Shown: positions 8,814-18,084, counted from the first letter of the stretch. The stretch is 64,000 bases of DNA from an uncultured Porphyromonadaceae bacterium (GCA_905202215.1 CAJKRG010000010.1:7098-71097); one strand, 5' to 3'. Notes: generated by a model from the letters alone, not told the origin. Translations and numbers: made by a program.

Positions 8814-9715
8814 TTTTTAGCCAGACATGCCAGTGCGATAGAGAAGAGTTTTGTCCGCGGAGTGTCTCCACGCGATGTGAGCACGCATGGAGCTGTCGTA
8901 CCGACAACCATAGCGGCTATATCAGCTCCGGCAAGATGTGTGGCTGATTTAAAGAAAACATTTCCTGATTCTATATTCGGGAAAAGGAGACAGTCGGCAT
9001 CGCCGGCCACCGACGAACCTTTGACCGTCTTGACTTCCGCGGCCTCTTTCCACAAAGCCACATCAAGCGAGAGAGGACCGTCGACAATCACGTCGCCGAG
9101 CTGGCCGCGATCAGCCATTTTGGCTATTATTGCGGCTTCTGTAGAAGACGGCACTGTCGGAAGCACCTGTTCAGATGGTGCTATACAGGCGATTTTCGGA
9201 CGCTCTACACCTAACAAACGCGCCGCAGAAGCAAGGTAGCCGATCAAGGTACATTTCTGTTTGAAATCGGGTGCGGGAATCACGGCTACATCGGCGACTG
9301 TAAGAAGCCTGTCGCGACCGGGCAGTTCGATGACAGACACGTGGCTTAATGTGCCTTTAGGCGGCAGAAGACCATGATCTTTGTCGAGAATTCCACGCAT
9401 ATACACATCGGTCGAGACAAGACCCTTCATCAGAACGTCGGCGCGGCCTTCGGCCACGGCTCTTACAGCCTCTGCGACTGCTTTTCGGGTATCCTTGACA
9501 TCTACTACTGTCCAAGCTGAGGCATCGATACCGACTGATGCACATATATCGGCAATAAGCCGGCCGTCGCCAAAAAGAACGGGCTCCACTATGCTTTCGG
9601 CAGCGGCGGCAGCCACGGCTTCGAGGGTGTGTGCATCGGCGGCACAGGCTACAGCCAAACGGGTGGCACCGCGACGGCGTGCTTCAATCACTAAATCTTC
9701 AAGTCGTGTGATCAT
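8810..9715 (-). CDS. ptb: Phosphate butyryltransferase
   Basis: Exchanges CoA for phosphate on butyryl-CoA or branched acyl-CoA, feeding Buk. It is 301 aa, the normal length, with the PTA/PTB fold signatures: ADVLMKGLVSTDVYMRGILD, the LSHVSVIELPGRDRLLTVADVAV segment (in two pieces) and the C-terminal GADIAAMVVGTTAPCVLTSRGD phosphate-binding region (in two pieces). It precedes buk with a 4-base overlap. With the ferredoxin oxidoreductase at 45.5 kb it could complete branched-chain acid formation with ATP gain (inference). Confidence 0.93.
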   Translation of the reverse strand: MITRLEDLVIEARRRGATRLAVACAADAHTLEAVAAAAAESIVEPVLFGDGRLIADICASVGIDASAWTVVDVKDTRKAVAEAVRAVAEGRADVLMKGLVSTDVYMRGILDKDHGLLPPKGTLSHVSVIELPGRDRLLTVADVAVIPAPDFKQKCTLIGYLASAARLLGVERPKIACIAPSEQVLPTVPSSTEAAIIAKMADRGQLGDVIVDGPLSLDVALWKEAAEVKTVKGSSVAGDADCLLFPNIESGNVFFKSATHLAGADIAAMVVGTTAPCVLTSRGDTPRTKLFSIALACLAKK

Positions 9716-9781
9716 GGCGATAAAATATTAATAGCGTTTTAAAATTTCCGGACATAACGCCCTGTTTAACCTGAATGTTTT

Positions 9782-10459
9782 TTATTTCAGGCGGAATGAA
9801 TAGCCGAGGGTGATTTCAAGGCTCATATTTCGCGAAGCGCTGAAATGGTCGGCTTTACGTGAAGGGAATATATTGCCCAGGCCATAGTAATAACGGCCTT
9901 CGAGAAGGATCGAGTGCCTGGGCTGTACGAAAAACTCGAAGCCGATCGAGGCACATATACCATAGTCGAATTTATTTTTAATATCGAGTTTAAGCTGCTC
10001 TGTCTGCCGGTTGGCAGGAAAGCCTGATACCGAAGCCGGATTCATGTAGTCGAAATCCGATTTTATCGAACTGCCTATCATATAGGCGAACTGCGGCCCA
10101 AGATTTATAAAAGTCTTGAACCGTCGCGATCCAAAACGTATCTGAGTCATCACAGGCAGATTTATATATGTCAGCGAACGCGAATAGCTAAGCGGTGCCT
10201 CCTCGAAATTTTCCTTCCAGCCACGCGTCACCCATCCGAGTTCAGCAACTATACCGAAAAGTTTCTCCTCGGTATAACGTACACTGACAGCGCCGGTGCT
10301 TCCCATATTCCACGACTGCTTTACAGATGGAGAAAACGACATCATACCCATCGACACACCTCCACGGGCACCGACAAAAATCTGTGATTTATAGTGTGTA
10401 TCGGCATACGCGGCCAGGCCTGCCGTCAATGCAAGCAAAAATAAAAGCACTTTTCTCAT
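9782..10459 (-). CDS. PorT-like outer-membrane beta-barrel protein
   Basis: A 225-aa secreted protein with a clear signal peptide (MRKVLLFLLALTAGLAAYA). It then shows alternating hydrophobic strands ending in aromatic residues (FVGARGGVSMGMM, GIVAELGWVTRGW, YINLPVMTQIRFG, FINLGPQFAYMIG) and the terminal LEITLGYSFRL that closes an outer-membrane barrel. This is the pattern of the PF13568 outer-membrane barrel family common in Bacteroidota. Specific function unknown. Its start overlaps the stop of the LysM gene by ATGA, so both are made together at the envelope. Confidence 0.8.
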   Translation of the reverse strand: MRKVLLFLLALTAGLAAYADTHYKSQIFVGARGGVSMGMMSFSPSVKQSWNMGSTGAVSVRYTEEKLFGIVAELGWVTRGWKENFEEAPLSYSRSLTYINLPVMTQIRFGSRRFKTFINLGPQFAYMIGSSIKSDFDYMNPASVSGFPANRQTEQLKLDIKNKFDYGICASIGFEFFVQPRHSILLEGRYYYGLGNIFPSRKADHFSASRNMSLEITLGYSFRLK

Positions 10460-11898
10460 AGCACGGTAGCATTCTGAGTGCCGGAAGAGGCGAATCTGAT
10501 GATATAAAGCGAGGAATTTACAAAGCCACCATCGCCCTCACGCTCGAAACGGAAAGCAGACTGCACGCCATTGTACTCCGAAGGATATACAGGATCGAAT
10601 GCGCCGTCATTTGCCCGCAGATTTTTAATGATACAGCAAGCCGCATCAAATCCGAGCAACGCCTGAGTCGGGACGCTTTCTATCATTGCCTCGCCATACC
10701 AACGCTTAAAAGCCTGCGCGACTCCCATTGCCTGGAAACCGGTGAAATTGTCGAGGAAACGGGAATAGACGGTAGCGTCAAGACGATGAAGCATGTCGAG
10801 AGCGTCGCCACGGAATGCGGTCCAGTCGGGATATCCGAAAATTTCAACTCCGGGAACAGTCTCGAGTTCGGGATGTTCGGCAGACAAGGCCCGCACTCGA
10901 TCGCGCCAGTTCTGAACGACATAAGCCATCTTATTGAACTCCGCCAACGTACCCGACGACGGAATCACAACATATTTCTGCCCCATGTCGACAGGAAGCG
11001 CATTAAGTTCCGAAGCGCGCAAAGTGCCGTCATATTCCAGAAATACGGGTTCTATGCCGCGTTCACGGTAGCATGTGGTTACATAGGCGGTAAAGGCTTC
11101 TTTCTCGTTGCGGCCACTCGTATTTCGCAGTATCACCGGCACGTATCCTTCGAACCGTGTGGCAAGAGCTCGCTCTGCAAGGGTATACATGGCCTGCTGG
11201 GGAATATTCGCCTGAATCAGATAAGGATTGACAGACTGAAGAGTATCGCGTATATTGAAAAGATTAAGCACATAGTTGCCGCGGCCGGCAGCGGTGGAAG
11301 CAATAGCGGCAAGAGCTTCGGGTGCGTCGGGAGCGATTATGACGGAGGCCCGCGCTATGAAGCTGTCAGTGTCGAGGAGAGTTCTGACACGGTCGTCAGA
11401 GCCCTCGGTGTCGAATGCTCTGATTTCAATAAGCTTTCCGCCACGGTTGCACAGAGTGTCGGCGCCGATAAGGAAACCCTTGTAAAAATCGAGACACAGA
11501 TTGTTGAGCCGCGAGGGTTCGCTCTTCTCAAGACCGAATGGAAGCATTACAGCCACCGATGCACTGGCGGCGGGAACAACAGGTGCAGGTTCCTCAGGCG
11601 CGACAGTATCGGCCGGTACAGGTTCGGGCTCACACGTCGGGCCGAAATCTTCCAGCGGGAAATAAAGCATCATGTTTTTCTTCAGACCATCCGATGCCTG
11701 AGGATTATACCGCACGATCACATCGCGGCTTAAGCCAAGATGTTTGGAGACTCCGTAAACCGATTCCCCTTTCTTGACCTTGTAGACATAGTATTCTTTG
11801 CCTTTTACTCTTTTGACCGGCAGATCAAGAGCTAAAGCCGAAGACACCGCCATCATCAAAGCGAGAGCGACGGCCGCGGCCTTACGTATAATATTCAT
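10456..11898 (-). CDS. LysM domain plus type 1 periplasmic-binding-fold protein
   Basis: Envelope protein of 480 aa. A signal peptide (ends SSALALDLP) is followed by one LysM domain (about residues 30-75: YKVKKGESVYGVSKHLGLSRD, read in two parts) that binds peptidoglycan. A proline/alanine/glutamate-rich linker leads into a region of about 350 aa resembling the Leu/Ile/Val-binding type 1 periplasmic fold (VAVMLPFGLE, VIIAPDAPEALAAIAS, YVVIPSSGTLAEFNKMAYVV). This resembles LpoA-like or amino-acid-binding folds seen next to LysM in Bacteroidota. Start at 11898 is preferred over the ATG at 11910. Ligand unknown. It heads the transcript reading through the barrel gene. Confidence 0.78.
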   Translation of the reverse strand: MNIIRKAAAVALALMMAVSSALALDLPVKRVKGKEYYVYKVKKGESVYGVSKHLGLSRDVIVRYNPQASDGLKKNMMLYFPLEDFGPTCEPEPVPADTVAPEEPAPVVPAASASVAVMLPFGLEKSEPSRLNNLCLDFYKGFLIGADTLCNRGGKLIEIRAFDTEGSDDRVRTLLDTDSFIARASVIIAPDAPEALAAIASTAAGRGNYVLNLFNIRDTLQSVNPYLIQANIPQQAMYTLAERALATRFEGYVPVILRNTSGRNEKEAFTAYVTTCYRERGIEPVFLEYDGTLRASELNALPVDMGQKYVVIPSSGTLAEFNKMAYVVQNWRDRVRALSAEHPELETVPGVEIFGYPDWTAFRGDALDMLHRLDATVYSRFLDNFTGFQAMGVAQAFKRWYGEAMIESVPTQALLGFDAACCIIKNLRANDGAFDPVYPSEYNGVQSAFRFEREGDGGFVNSSLYIIRFASSGTQNATVL

Positions 11899-11915
11899 CA
11901 CAATAATCATAAACA

Positions 11916-11931
11916 GTATTCTTAAGAATAC
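11916..11931. promoter_or_regulatory. Perfect 16-bp palindrome at a predicted transcription start
   Basis: GTATTCTTAAGAATAC is a perfect palindrome that begins at the last base of the -7 box of the LysM-gene promoter and covers the expected start site. With no loop it is unlikely to be an RNA hairpin; a dimeric repressor site is the simplest reading, with no regulator identified. Confidence 0.45.
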
Positions 11932-11962
11932 AAAGTTAGGCTATTTTGCCCAAAGCCCCAAA
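11931..11962 (-). promoter_or_regulatory. Promoter of the LysM-gene operon
   Basis: Minus-strand TTTG (11959-11962), 20 bases, TAACTTTG (11931-11938). It matches the Bacteroidota consensus exactly and lies 33 bp before the start codon at 11898. Confidence 0.8.
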
Positions 11963-12066
11963 TATAATTTCATAGGCAACGCTGCGATTGAATAAACTCT
12001 ATAATGTGGCATAATTTATTTTGAAAAATGACGTTAATATAATGGTAATTGTTTATTCGACACGAT

Positions 12067-13515
12067 ATGGCTTCTATCAAGGGGAACATTATTCTGAATG
12101 GAATAAATACTGTAACAAGTATTTTGTTCCCGATAATCACATTTCCATATGTATCGAGAATATTAATGCCGGAGGGCATCGGAATAATTAATTTTCAATA
12201 TTCAATCATCAATATCATAACCTTTCTGACCACACTCGGCATCCCGACCTATGCAATAAAGGAAATCGCAAAAAACAGAGATGACAAGGCTCTCCGCGAC
12301 CATATCGTATTTGAAATAATTTCGCTCAATGCGCTAATGTGCTTATTGGGTTATGTTGCGGTATTTATAATAGCAAGCTTCGTTCCGGAAATACAAGGCA
12401 ACGCAGTGCTTTTTTATGTTTTAAGCCTGTCGATTCTTTTTACAGCCATAGGTGTAGAATGGTTTTATAAAGGAATTGAAGACTTCAAATACATCACAGT
12501 CCGTGCTATAGCGGTGAGAGTGCTATCCACTATCTTTTTATTCGTTTTTGTAAGAGAGTCTACTGATTTAATAGCTTATGGCTTTGTGCTTGTAGGTTCT
12601 ACAGTAGGCAATAATTTTATAAATTTCATACACCTCAGGTCTTTTGTCAGTTTCAAGTCGGTAAGATTCAGAAAATTAAAGCTACTCCGCCATATAAAAC
12701 CGGCATTGCAAATGTTTGTCATAGGTCTTATCATCAACTTTTACGGCCAACTCAATCCTGTCATGCTTGGATTTCTATCCGATGATTCCGCTGTCGGATT
12801 TTATACCGCCGGTACCAAAATTACCTATATCGGTGTAATGCTCATCACTTCCATTAGTCCGGTACTTCTGCCTCGGTGTTCACATCTGCTTCAAAAAGGA
12901 GAGACAGATGCATTTAAAAAAGTAGTGGAAAAATCGCTACGCCTCACCATAGCATTCTCTCTTCCCGTAATGGTCGGGCTTGCAATACTTTCTTCTTATA
13001 TCGTCATTATTTTTTGTGGCAGTGACTATCTCAGTTCAGTTCCTGTGCTTTGCTTCAGTACTCCAGTTGTTCTTCTTATAGCGATAAGCAATGTTCTCGG
13101 CATCCAGATACTCTTCCCGCAGGATAAAACAAACATAGTAATGTTGAGCGTTTTTGTGGGGGCGGTTATAAACGTAGTGCTTAACATTCTGCTGATTCCA
13201 AGATATGCAGCTACCGGAGCGGCCCTGTCCACGACGGTGGCTGAATTTGGAGTACTATTGACCCAGATAATAGCCGGAGCAAAATATTTTCCTTTCAAAT
13301 GGTCTGCCACACACTCTCTGCGCTATTGTTTCTCGGCCATTCTGATGATTCTCCCCATAATGCTAGTAATGCTGCTAATCCATGATACCACTTGGTGTCT
13401 GATTGTTTCAATCTTCGCCGGAGCCTTGGTTTATCTTGGCTCCCTACTCAAGTTCAAGGACAGCTTGACATTAGAAACACTCCATATAATACAGAAAAAA
13501 CTACATCTTAAATGA
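12067..13515 (+). CDS. Polysaccharide flippase (Wzx/MATE-like family)
   Basis: Integral inner-membrane protein that moves lipid-linked sugar repeat units across the membrane. It is 482 aa with about 12-14 hydrophobic segments spread over its whole length. The N-terminus (GNIILNGINTVTSILFPIIT, FPYVSRILMPEGIGIINF) is typical of RfbX/Wzx flippases. Start is the ATG at 12067 (MASIKGN); an upstream TTG at 12049 adds six unlikely residues. Its stop overlaps the glf start by ATGA. The coding sequence is visibly richer in A and T than the genes to the left, as is common for exchanged surface-polysaccharide genes. Confidence 0.88.
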   Translation: MASIKGNIILNGINTVTSILFPIITFPYVSRILMPEGIGIINFQYSIINIITFLTTLGIPTYAIKEIAKNRDDKALRDHIVFEIISLNALMCLLGYVAVFIIASFVPEIQGNAVLFYVLSLSILFTAIGVEWFYKGIEDFKYITVRAIAVRVLSTIFLFVFVRESTDLIAYGFVLVGSTVGNNFINFIHLRSFVSFKSVRFRKLKLLRHIKPALQMFVIGLIINFYGQLNPVMLGFLSDDSAVGFYTAGTKITYIGVMLITSISPVLLPRCSHLLQKGETDAFKKVVEKSLRLTIAFSLPVMVGLAILSSYIVIIFCGSDYLSSVPVLCFSTPVVLLIAISNVLGIQILFPQDKTNIVMLSVFVGAVINVVLNILLIPRYAATGAALSTTVAEFGVLLTQIIAGAKYFPFKWSATHSLRYCFSAILMILPIMLVMLLIHDTTWCLIVSIFAGALVYLGSLLKFKDSLTLETLHIIQKKLHLK

Positions 13516-14633
13516 AAACCACGAAAGAATACGATTATCTCATTGTCGGTGCGGGCCTGTATGGAGCAACTTTTGCGCGTCTGGCCACAGACCGCGGGTT
13601 ACGATGTCTGATAATAGACAAACGCAACCACTTCGGAGGGAATATATATTGCGACAGTATCGAAGGCATAAACGTACACAGATATGGCGCACATATCTTC
13701 CATACATCTAATCCCAAAGTATGGAATTTTGTCAATTCATTTGTTCCTTTCAATAATTTCAGGAACTCACCTATTGCCTTGGCCCCCGACGGCAAACTCT
13801 ACAATCTTCCTTTTAATATGAATACATTTGTACGCCTTTGGAATACCATGACACCCGAGGGAGCCATGGAGAAGATTGCCCGACAACGGATGGACGCCAC
13901 TATAGACAAGCCTAAAAATTTGGAAGAACAAGCTTTAAAACTTGTCGGCGCCGACATATACAATTTGCTTATAAAAGGGTATACACAAAAACAATGGGGG
14001 CGCCCCTGCTCCGAGCTTCCCGCTTCAATCATACGAAGACTCCCTGTCCGTTTTACCTATGATAACAATTACTTCAACGATACCTATCAAGGAATCCCTG
14101 TCGGTGGATACAATCTTCTTGTAAAAGCTCTCCTGGTCGGGAGCGATCTGCGTTTAGGAATCGATTTTTTTGAAAATCGTCCATTTTGGGAGGCTAAAGC
14201 CGAAAAAATTGTTTTTACCGGCTGCATAGACGAATTTTACAATTACCGTTTCGGAAAACTTGAATACCGGACGCTTCGATTTGAGACCGAAGTCCTTGAG
14301 AAAGCGAATTTCCAAGGCAATGCCGTAGTGAATTACACATCTGAAGACGTGGCGTTTACCCGCATTATAGAACATAAGCATTTCGAAACATTCAACGATG
14401 CTGTATATCAGAACCCCAAGACAGTCATAACACGCGAATATCCTGCCGAATGGAAAGCTGGAATGGATCCGTTTTATCCTATCAGCGACAGTCGGAATCT
14501 ATCTGTATTCGAACAATACCAGAAACTTGCAGCCGCAGAAAAAAATGTTGTTTTCGGCGGCAGACTGGCCGAATATAAATATTACGACATGGCCCCTGTT
14601 GTCGAGGCCGTAATGAGCTTATTTGAAATATAA
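13512..14633 (+). CDS. glf: UDP-galactopyranose mutase
   Basis: FAD enzyme that converts UDP-galactopyranose into UDP-galactofuranose, the donor of galactofuranose for surface glycans. It starts with a dinucleotide-binding motif (LIVGAGLYGATFARLA), then KRNHFGGNIYCD and VHRYGAHIFHTSNPKVWNF, a set diagnostic of Glf. Later it has YTQKQWGRPCSELP and a C-terminal NVVFGGRLAEYKYYDM. It is 373 aa, the usual length. It overlaps the flippase gene by 4 bases and is followed by two glycosyltransferases, so the glycan built here probably contains galactofuranose (inference). Confidence 0.96.
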   Translation: MKTTKEYDYLIVGAGLYGATFARLATDRGLRCLIIDKRNHFGGNIYCDSIEGINVHRYGAHIFHTSNPKVWNFVNSFVPFNNFRNSPIALAPDGKLYNLPFNMNTFVRLWNTMTPEGAMEKIARQRMDATIDKPKNLEEQALKLVGADIYNLLIKGYTQKQWGRPCSELPASIIRRLPVRFTYDNNYFNDTYQGIPVGGYNLLVKALLVGSDLRLGIDFFENRPFWEAKAEKIVFTGCIDEFYNYRFGKLEYRTLRFETEVLEKANFQGNAVVNYTSEDVAFTRIIEHKHFETFNDAVYQNPKTVITREYPAEWKAGMDPFYPISDSRNLSVFEQYQKLAAAEKNVVFGGRLAEYKYYDMAPVVEAVMSLFEI

Positions 14634-14651
14634 ATTCCACCGCTTTTCTCT

Positions 14652-15680
14652 ATGAAAAAACTCTTGACAATAATCATCCCTTCATACAATATGGAGGCCT
14701 ACCTTCCTCAATGCATAGACTCACTTATTGTTCCCGGATTTGAGAAAGTGGAAGTGTTGATAATTAACGACGGAAGTAAAGACAACACGTCGGATATCGC
14801 TCATGATTACGAACGCCGATATCCACTATCTGTGCGGTGTATAGACAAAACCAACGGTAATTATGGTTCGTGTATCAATCGGGGTCTTCAGGAAATGACA
14901 GGAAAATATGTAAAGATTCTTGATGCTGATGACAGTTTTGACTCCGACAATTTTAAAATCTTTATCGAAAAAATCGAGAATCTTGACGTAGATGTTATCG
15001 TCACTAATTTTCAGACAATAAATTCCGAAGGTAAATTCGTAACCGAACTTAAATATTCTCTACCCTCCCACAGACAGTTTCCGGTAGATATCTTACTGCC
15101 TGAATTGACAAAGACAGGTCTACATATGCATACCCTCGCATATAGAAGCAGCATCTTCCATGAGTTCAATTACAGGCAGACCGAAGGTATATCTTACACA
15201 GACACTGAATGGAATTTTATTCCTATGCATAAGGTGAATGTCGCAGCTTTTGTTCCAGTCAGCTTATACAAGTATCTGGTCGGCCGCATCGGGCAGAGTA
15301 TAGACACGAACACTACGATAAAGAATATCAGCCAGCTTATCAAGGTCACACAGAGAATTACGGAATTCAATATTTCTGTTTACGACTCCTTACCTGCCGC
15401 TGTAAGAGACTATTACCATAACTATATCTACAGCATGATACTTATGGTATATAAAATCGGAGTTCTTGGCGGATATGGCAAATGCGACGTTCAGATGCAG
15501 GATTTCGACAAATGGGTACGCAACGTGATTTCGACCGACAATATTCTGAAACTCGAGCGTGAATCAGCCCGATTTTTGCCGGGTCTCAAATTTCATTTTT
15601 TGAAATGGTATCATAAATCGCCAGCACACCCACTACTGCGTCTTCGTCATTCTGTAAAGAAAATGATTCTTCGCAAATAG
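14652..15680 (+). CDS. Family 2 glycosyltransferase
   Basis: Inverting GT-A transferase of 342 aa, probably adding one sugar to the repeat unit exported by the neighbouring flippase. The nucleotide-sugar region is clear: IIPSYNMEAYLPQCIDSL at the start, EVLIINDGSKDNT, and an Asp-Ala-Asp metal site (91-93, ILDADDSFD). The C-terminal third is less conserved and basic (ending HSVKKMILRK). Donor and acceptor are unknown; given glf next door, a galactofuranosyl transferase is one possibility. It lies 18 bp after glf. Confidence 0.88.
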   Translation: MKKLLTIIIPSYNMEAYLPQCIDSLIVPGFEKVEVLIINDGSKDNTSDIAHDYERRYPLSVRCIDKTNGNYGSCINRGLQEMTGKYVKILDADDSFDSDNFKIFIEKIENLDVDVIVTNFQTINSEGKFVTELKYSLPSHRQFPVDILLPELTKTGLHMHTLAYRSSIFHEFNYRQTEGISYTDTEWNFIPMHKVNVAAFVPVSLYKYLVGRIGQSIDTNTTIKNISQLIKVTQRITEFNISVYDSLPAAVRDYYHNYIYSMILMVYKIGVLGGYGKCDVQMQDFDKWVRNVISTDNILKLERESARFLPGLKFHFLKWYHKSPAHPLLRLRHSVKKMILRK

Positions 15681-15705
15681 TTACATAGATTCTGTAATTA
15701 TAACT

Positions 15706-16707
15706 ATGGAATCACAAGTTCTCCCGATTATTTCTGTTGTCGTGCCGGTCTACAAGGCCGAGAGGTATATAGAGCGCTGTCTGCGGTCTATAGGCAGCCA
15801 GACCTTGAAGGGTGTCGAGTATATTTTTGTAAACGATGCGTCGCCCGACGGCAGTGTCGCCGCCATCGAAAATTTCTTCAGGGCCAATCCGTTGAAAGAC
15901 TCGTCCTTCCGTATCATCAACAACGAAGTCAATAGCGGCGTCGGATTTTCGCGCCAGAGCGGCCTTGACCATGCCCGAGGAAAATATGTGATCCATGTGG
16001 ATCCCGACGACTGGCTTGAACTCGACTATCTCGAAAAACTATATCACGCAGCCGAATCGGAAAATGCCGACATGACATTCTGCGATATCTTTATCGAATA
16101 TTCCGACAAGACACAGCAGTCGAAGCAGTGTCCTAAAACCGATAACGGCGACGGCCTCATAACCGAAATATGCCGCGGTGACATCTATGCAAGCTGCTGG
16201 AACAAGCTCGTGCGCCGCAATACGATCGAAAAATCGGGCGCACGCTTCATTGACGGTGTCAACGTATGCGAAGACGTACTCTTTTTTCTGCAGTTGAGCC
16301 GTAACGATATCCGTATTGCAAAAGTACACAAGCCTCTGTACCACTACGACCGCTTCACAAACGCCAATTCGATACAACGGCATATGCTACCCGACCATCT
16401 TGCTCAGGACAACAGACTTATCGGGGAAGTAAGTCGTATTTTAGCTGATAAAAAATATGAGGCTGCCCGAGGATATTTCATATCATCGGCATTATTCCAT
16501 ATCTTTGAAATAAGCAGTTACTCCGGCGCTGAATTCAGACGCAGATATTCGGAATATGACAAATATGTAGACGCGAACGATTCGTTCTCATACGCCAAGA
16601 AAAAAATGCTGAGATACGCCTGTCATGGAGGATATCGGCAGTCCCGGTTCGTATACAATACGGTCAGCAGTCTCAAGAATATCCTCAGAAAACTTTTCAA
16701 AAAATGA
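15706..16707 (+). CDS. Family 2 glycosyltransferase
   Basis: Second GT-A transferase (333 aa) in the glycan block. Motifs are VVPVYKAERYIERCLRSI, EYIFVNDASPDGS and a metal-binding Asp-Pro-Asp at 99-101 (VIHVDPDDW). The later CEDVLFFLQL segment corresponds to the ED(V/T) catalytic-base motif of this subgroup. It is a separate gene from its neighbour, 25 bp downstream, and less AT-rich, so the two are not a recent duplication. Last gene of the block; a hairpin follows. Confidence 0.88.
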   Translation: MESQVLPIISVVVPVYKAERYIERCLRSIGSQTLKGVEYIFVNDASPDGSVAAIENFFRANPLKDSSFRIINNEVNSGVGFSRQSGLDHARGKYVIHVDPDDWLELDYLEKLYHAAESENADMTFCDIFIEYSDKTQQSKQCPKTDNGDGLITEICRGDIYASCWNKLVRRNTIEKSGARFIDGVNVCEDVLFFLQLSRNDIRIAKVHKPLYHYDRFTNANSIQRHMLPDHLAQDNRLIGEVSRILADKKYEAARGYFISSALFHIFEISSYSGAEFRRRYSEYDKYVDANDSFSYAKKKMLRYACHGGYRQSRFVYNTVSSLKNILRKLFKK

Positions 16708-16708
16708 A

Positions 16709-16745
16709 GACGGCAACCGGAGTATCGTAAACACCGGCTGCCGTC
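16709..16745. terminator. Bidirectional terminator between convergent genes
   Basis: Inverted repeat GACGGCA...TGCCGTC extended by CCGG/CCGG (one mismatch), loop about 13 bases. A-rich sequence on the left gives a T-run on the minus strand; CAATTTTTATT follows on the plus strand. It sits between the glycosyltransferase and DUF1015 genes. Confidence 0.7.
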
Positions 16746-16756
16746 GTATTCAATTT

Positions 16757-18001
16757 TTATTCGAGATCATGGATCACAAGGCCTGACCGCAGTTTAGGCT
16801 CGAACCATGTGGTTTTCGGAGGCATGATGTTGCCGGTATCGGCAATATTCATCAGCTGCTCCATGCTCACCGGAAATAGAGCGAGAGCAAACGCCATCTC
16901 GCCGCTGTCAACACGCCGCTTCAGTTCTTCGAGGCCACGGATACCGCCTACGAAGTCGATGCGCTTATCCGAACGGAGATCGGTAATGCCGATTATATCG
17001 CGCAGAATCAGATCGGAAGATATGGTGACGTCGAGCACCCCGATAGGATCGCTATCGTCGTACGTACCCGGACGGGCTGTGAGCGAGTACCAGCGGCCTT
17101 CGAGATATAGAGAAAAATTATGGAGTGCCTGAGGACGATATGTCTCTGTACCTTTGTCTACGACTACGAAATTCTTTTCGAGACGTTCGAGAAACTCGGC
17201 TTCCGACAGTCCGTTGAGATCGCGCACCACACGGTTGTAGTCGATGATCTTGAGATGTGAGGCCGGAAACGCGACAGCAAGAAAATAGTTGTATTCTTCG
17301 TCGCCACGATGATTCGGATTGAGACGTGCTTTCTCGTTGCCAACAAGAGCCGCCGCCGCCGAGCGGTGATGCCCGTCGGCTATATAGAGATATGGAATTT
17401 TAGAAAATTCCTCTGTGATGGTTCTGATCATATCGGGATCGCTCACCACCCAGAAATGATGGCCGAAACCGTCGGGAGCCGTAAAATCATATTCCGGCTT
17501 GCCGAGTGCGACTGTGCGGATTATGTCTTCGAGCACTTTATTATCGGGGAAAGCGAAGAAAACCGGCTCGATATTGGCATTGTTGATACGCACATGCTTC
17601 ATGCGGTCTTCTTCTTTGTCGCGGCGCGTCAGCTCATGTTTCTTGATGCGGCCTTCCATATAATCATCGACATTGGCGGCGACAACAATTCCGAACTGGG
17701 TGCGTCCGTCCATGGTCTGTGCATATATATAGTAGTGTTCCTCGTCGTCCTGCACAAGCCAGCCGTTGCGCCGGAATGCGGCGAAATTCTCTACGGCTTT
17801 GTCGTAGACCTCCGACGCATGTTCGTCGGTTCCGGGAGCAAAGTCGATTTCCGGCTTTATGATATGGTAGAGCGACTTGGGATTGCCGGCGGCTTCTTCG
17901 CGGGCCTCCTCACTGTTGAGGACATCGTAAGGGCGAGATGCGACTTCGGTCACCAGCTCGCGCGGAGGGCGTATGCCCCTGAAGGGTTTCACTTTTGCCA
18001 T
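16757..18001 (-). CDS. DUF1015 family protein
   Basis: Protein of 414 aa belonging to the DUF1015 family, found widely in Bacteroidota and anaerobes, often near serine-biosynthesis genes. Recognisable segments are the N-terminus KVKPFRGIRPPRELV, the conserved RPYDVLNSEEAREEAAGNP, IADGHHRSAAA near the middle and DFVGGIRGLEEL near the end. The IADGHHR motif is the most conserved point of the family. No biochemical role is assigned here. The start at 18001 (MAKVKPF) matches the family; the reading frame stays open to 18046. No serA or serC lies next to it in this window. Confidence 0.88.
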   Translation of the reverse strand: MAKVKPFRGIRPPRELVTEVASRPYDVLNSEEAREEAAGNPKSLYHIIKPEIDFAPGTDEHASEVYDKAVENFAAFRRNGWLVQDDEEHYYIYAQTMDGRTQFGIVVAANVDDYMEGRIKKHELTRRDKEEDRMKHVRINNANIEPVFFAFPDNKVLEDIIRTVALGKPEYDFTAPDGFGHHFWVVSDPDMIRTITEEFSKIPYLYIADGHHRSAAAALVGNEKARLNPNHRGDEEYNYFLAVAFPASHLKIIDYNRVVRDLNGLSEAEFLERLEKNFVVVDKGTETYRPQALHNFSLYLEGRWYSLTARPGTYDDSDPIGVLDVTISSDLILRDIIGITDLRSDKRIDFVGGIRGLEELKRRVDSGEMAFALALFPVSMEQLMNIADTGNIMPPKTTWFEPKLRSGLVIHDLE

Positions 18002-18076
18002 GTGTGTTCTATGATATAGTGTATAAACAGATTTAAGGTAAAACAATCGGGAGCGGTCTTTCTCCTATCCTCTGCG

Positions 18077-18084
18077 CAAATATA
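18077..18084 (-). promoter_or_regulatory. -7 element upstream of the DUF1015 gene
   Basis: TATATTTG on the minus strand, 75 bp before the start codon. No clear TTTG lies 19-21 bases further up, so only the -7 part is supported. The rest of the 172-bp gap (18002-18173) shows no gene. Confidence 0.5.
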
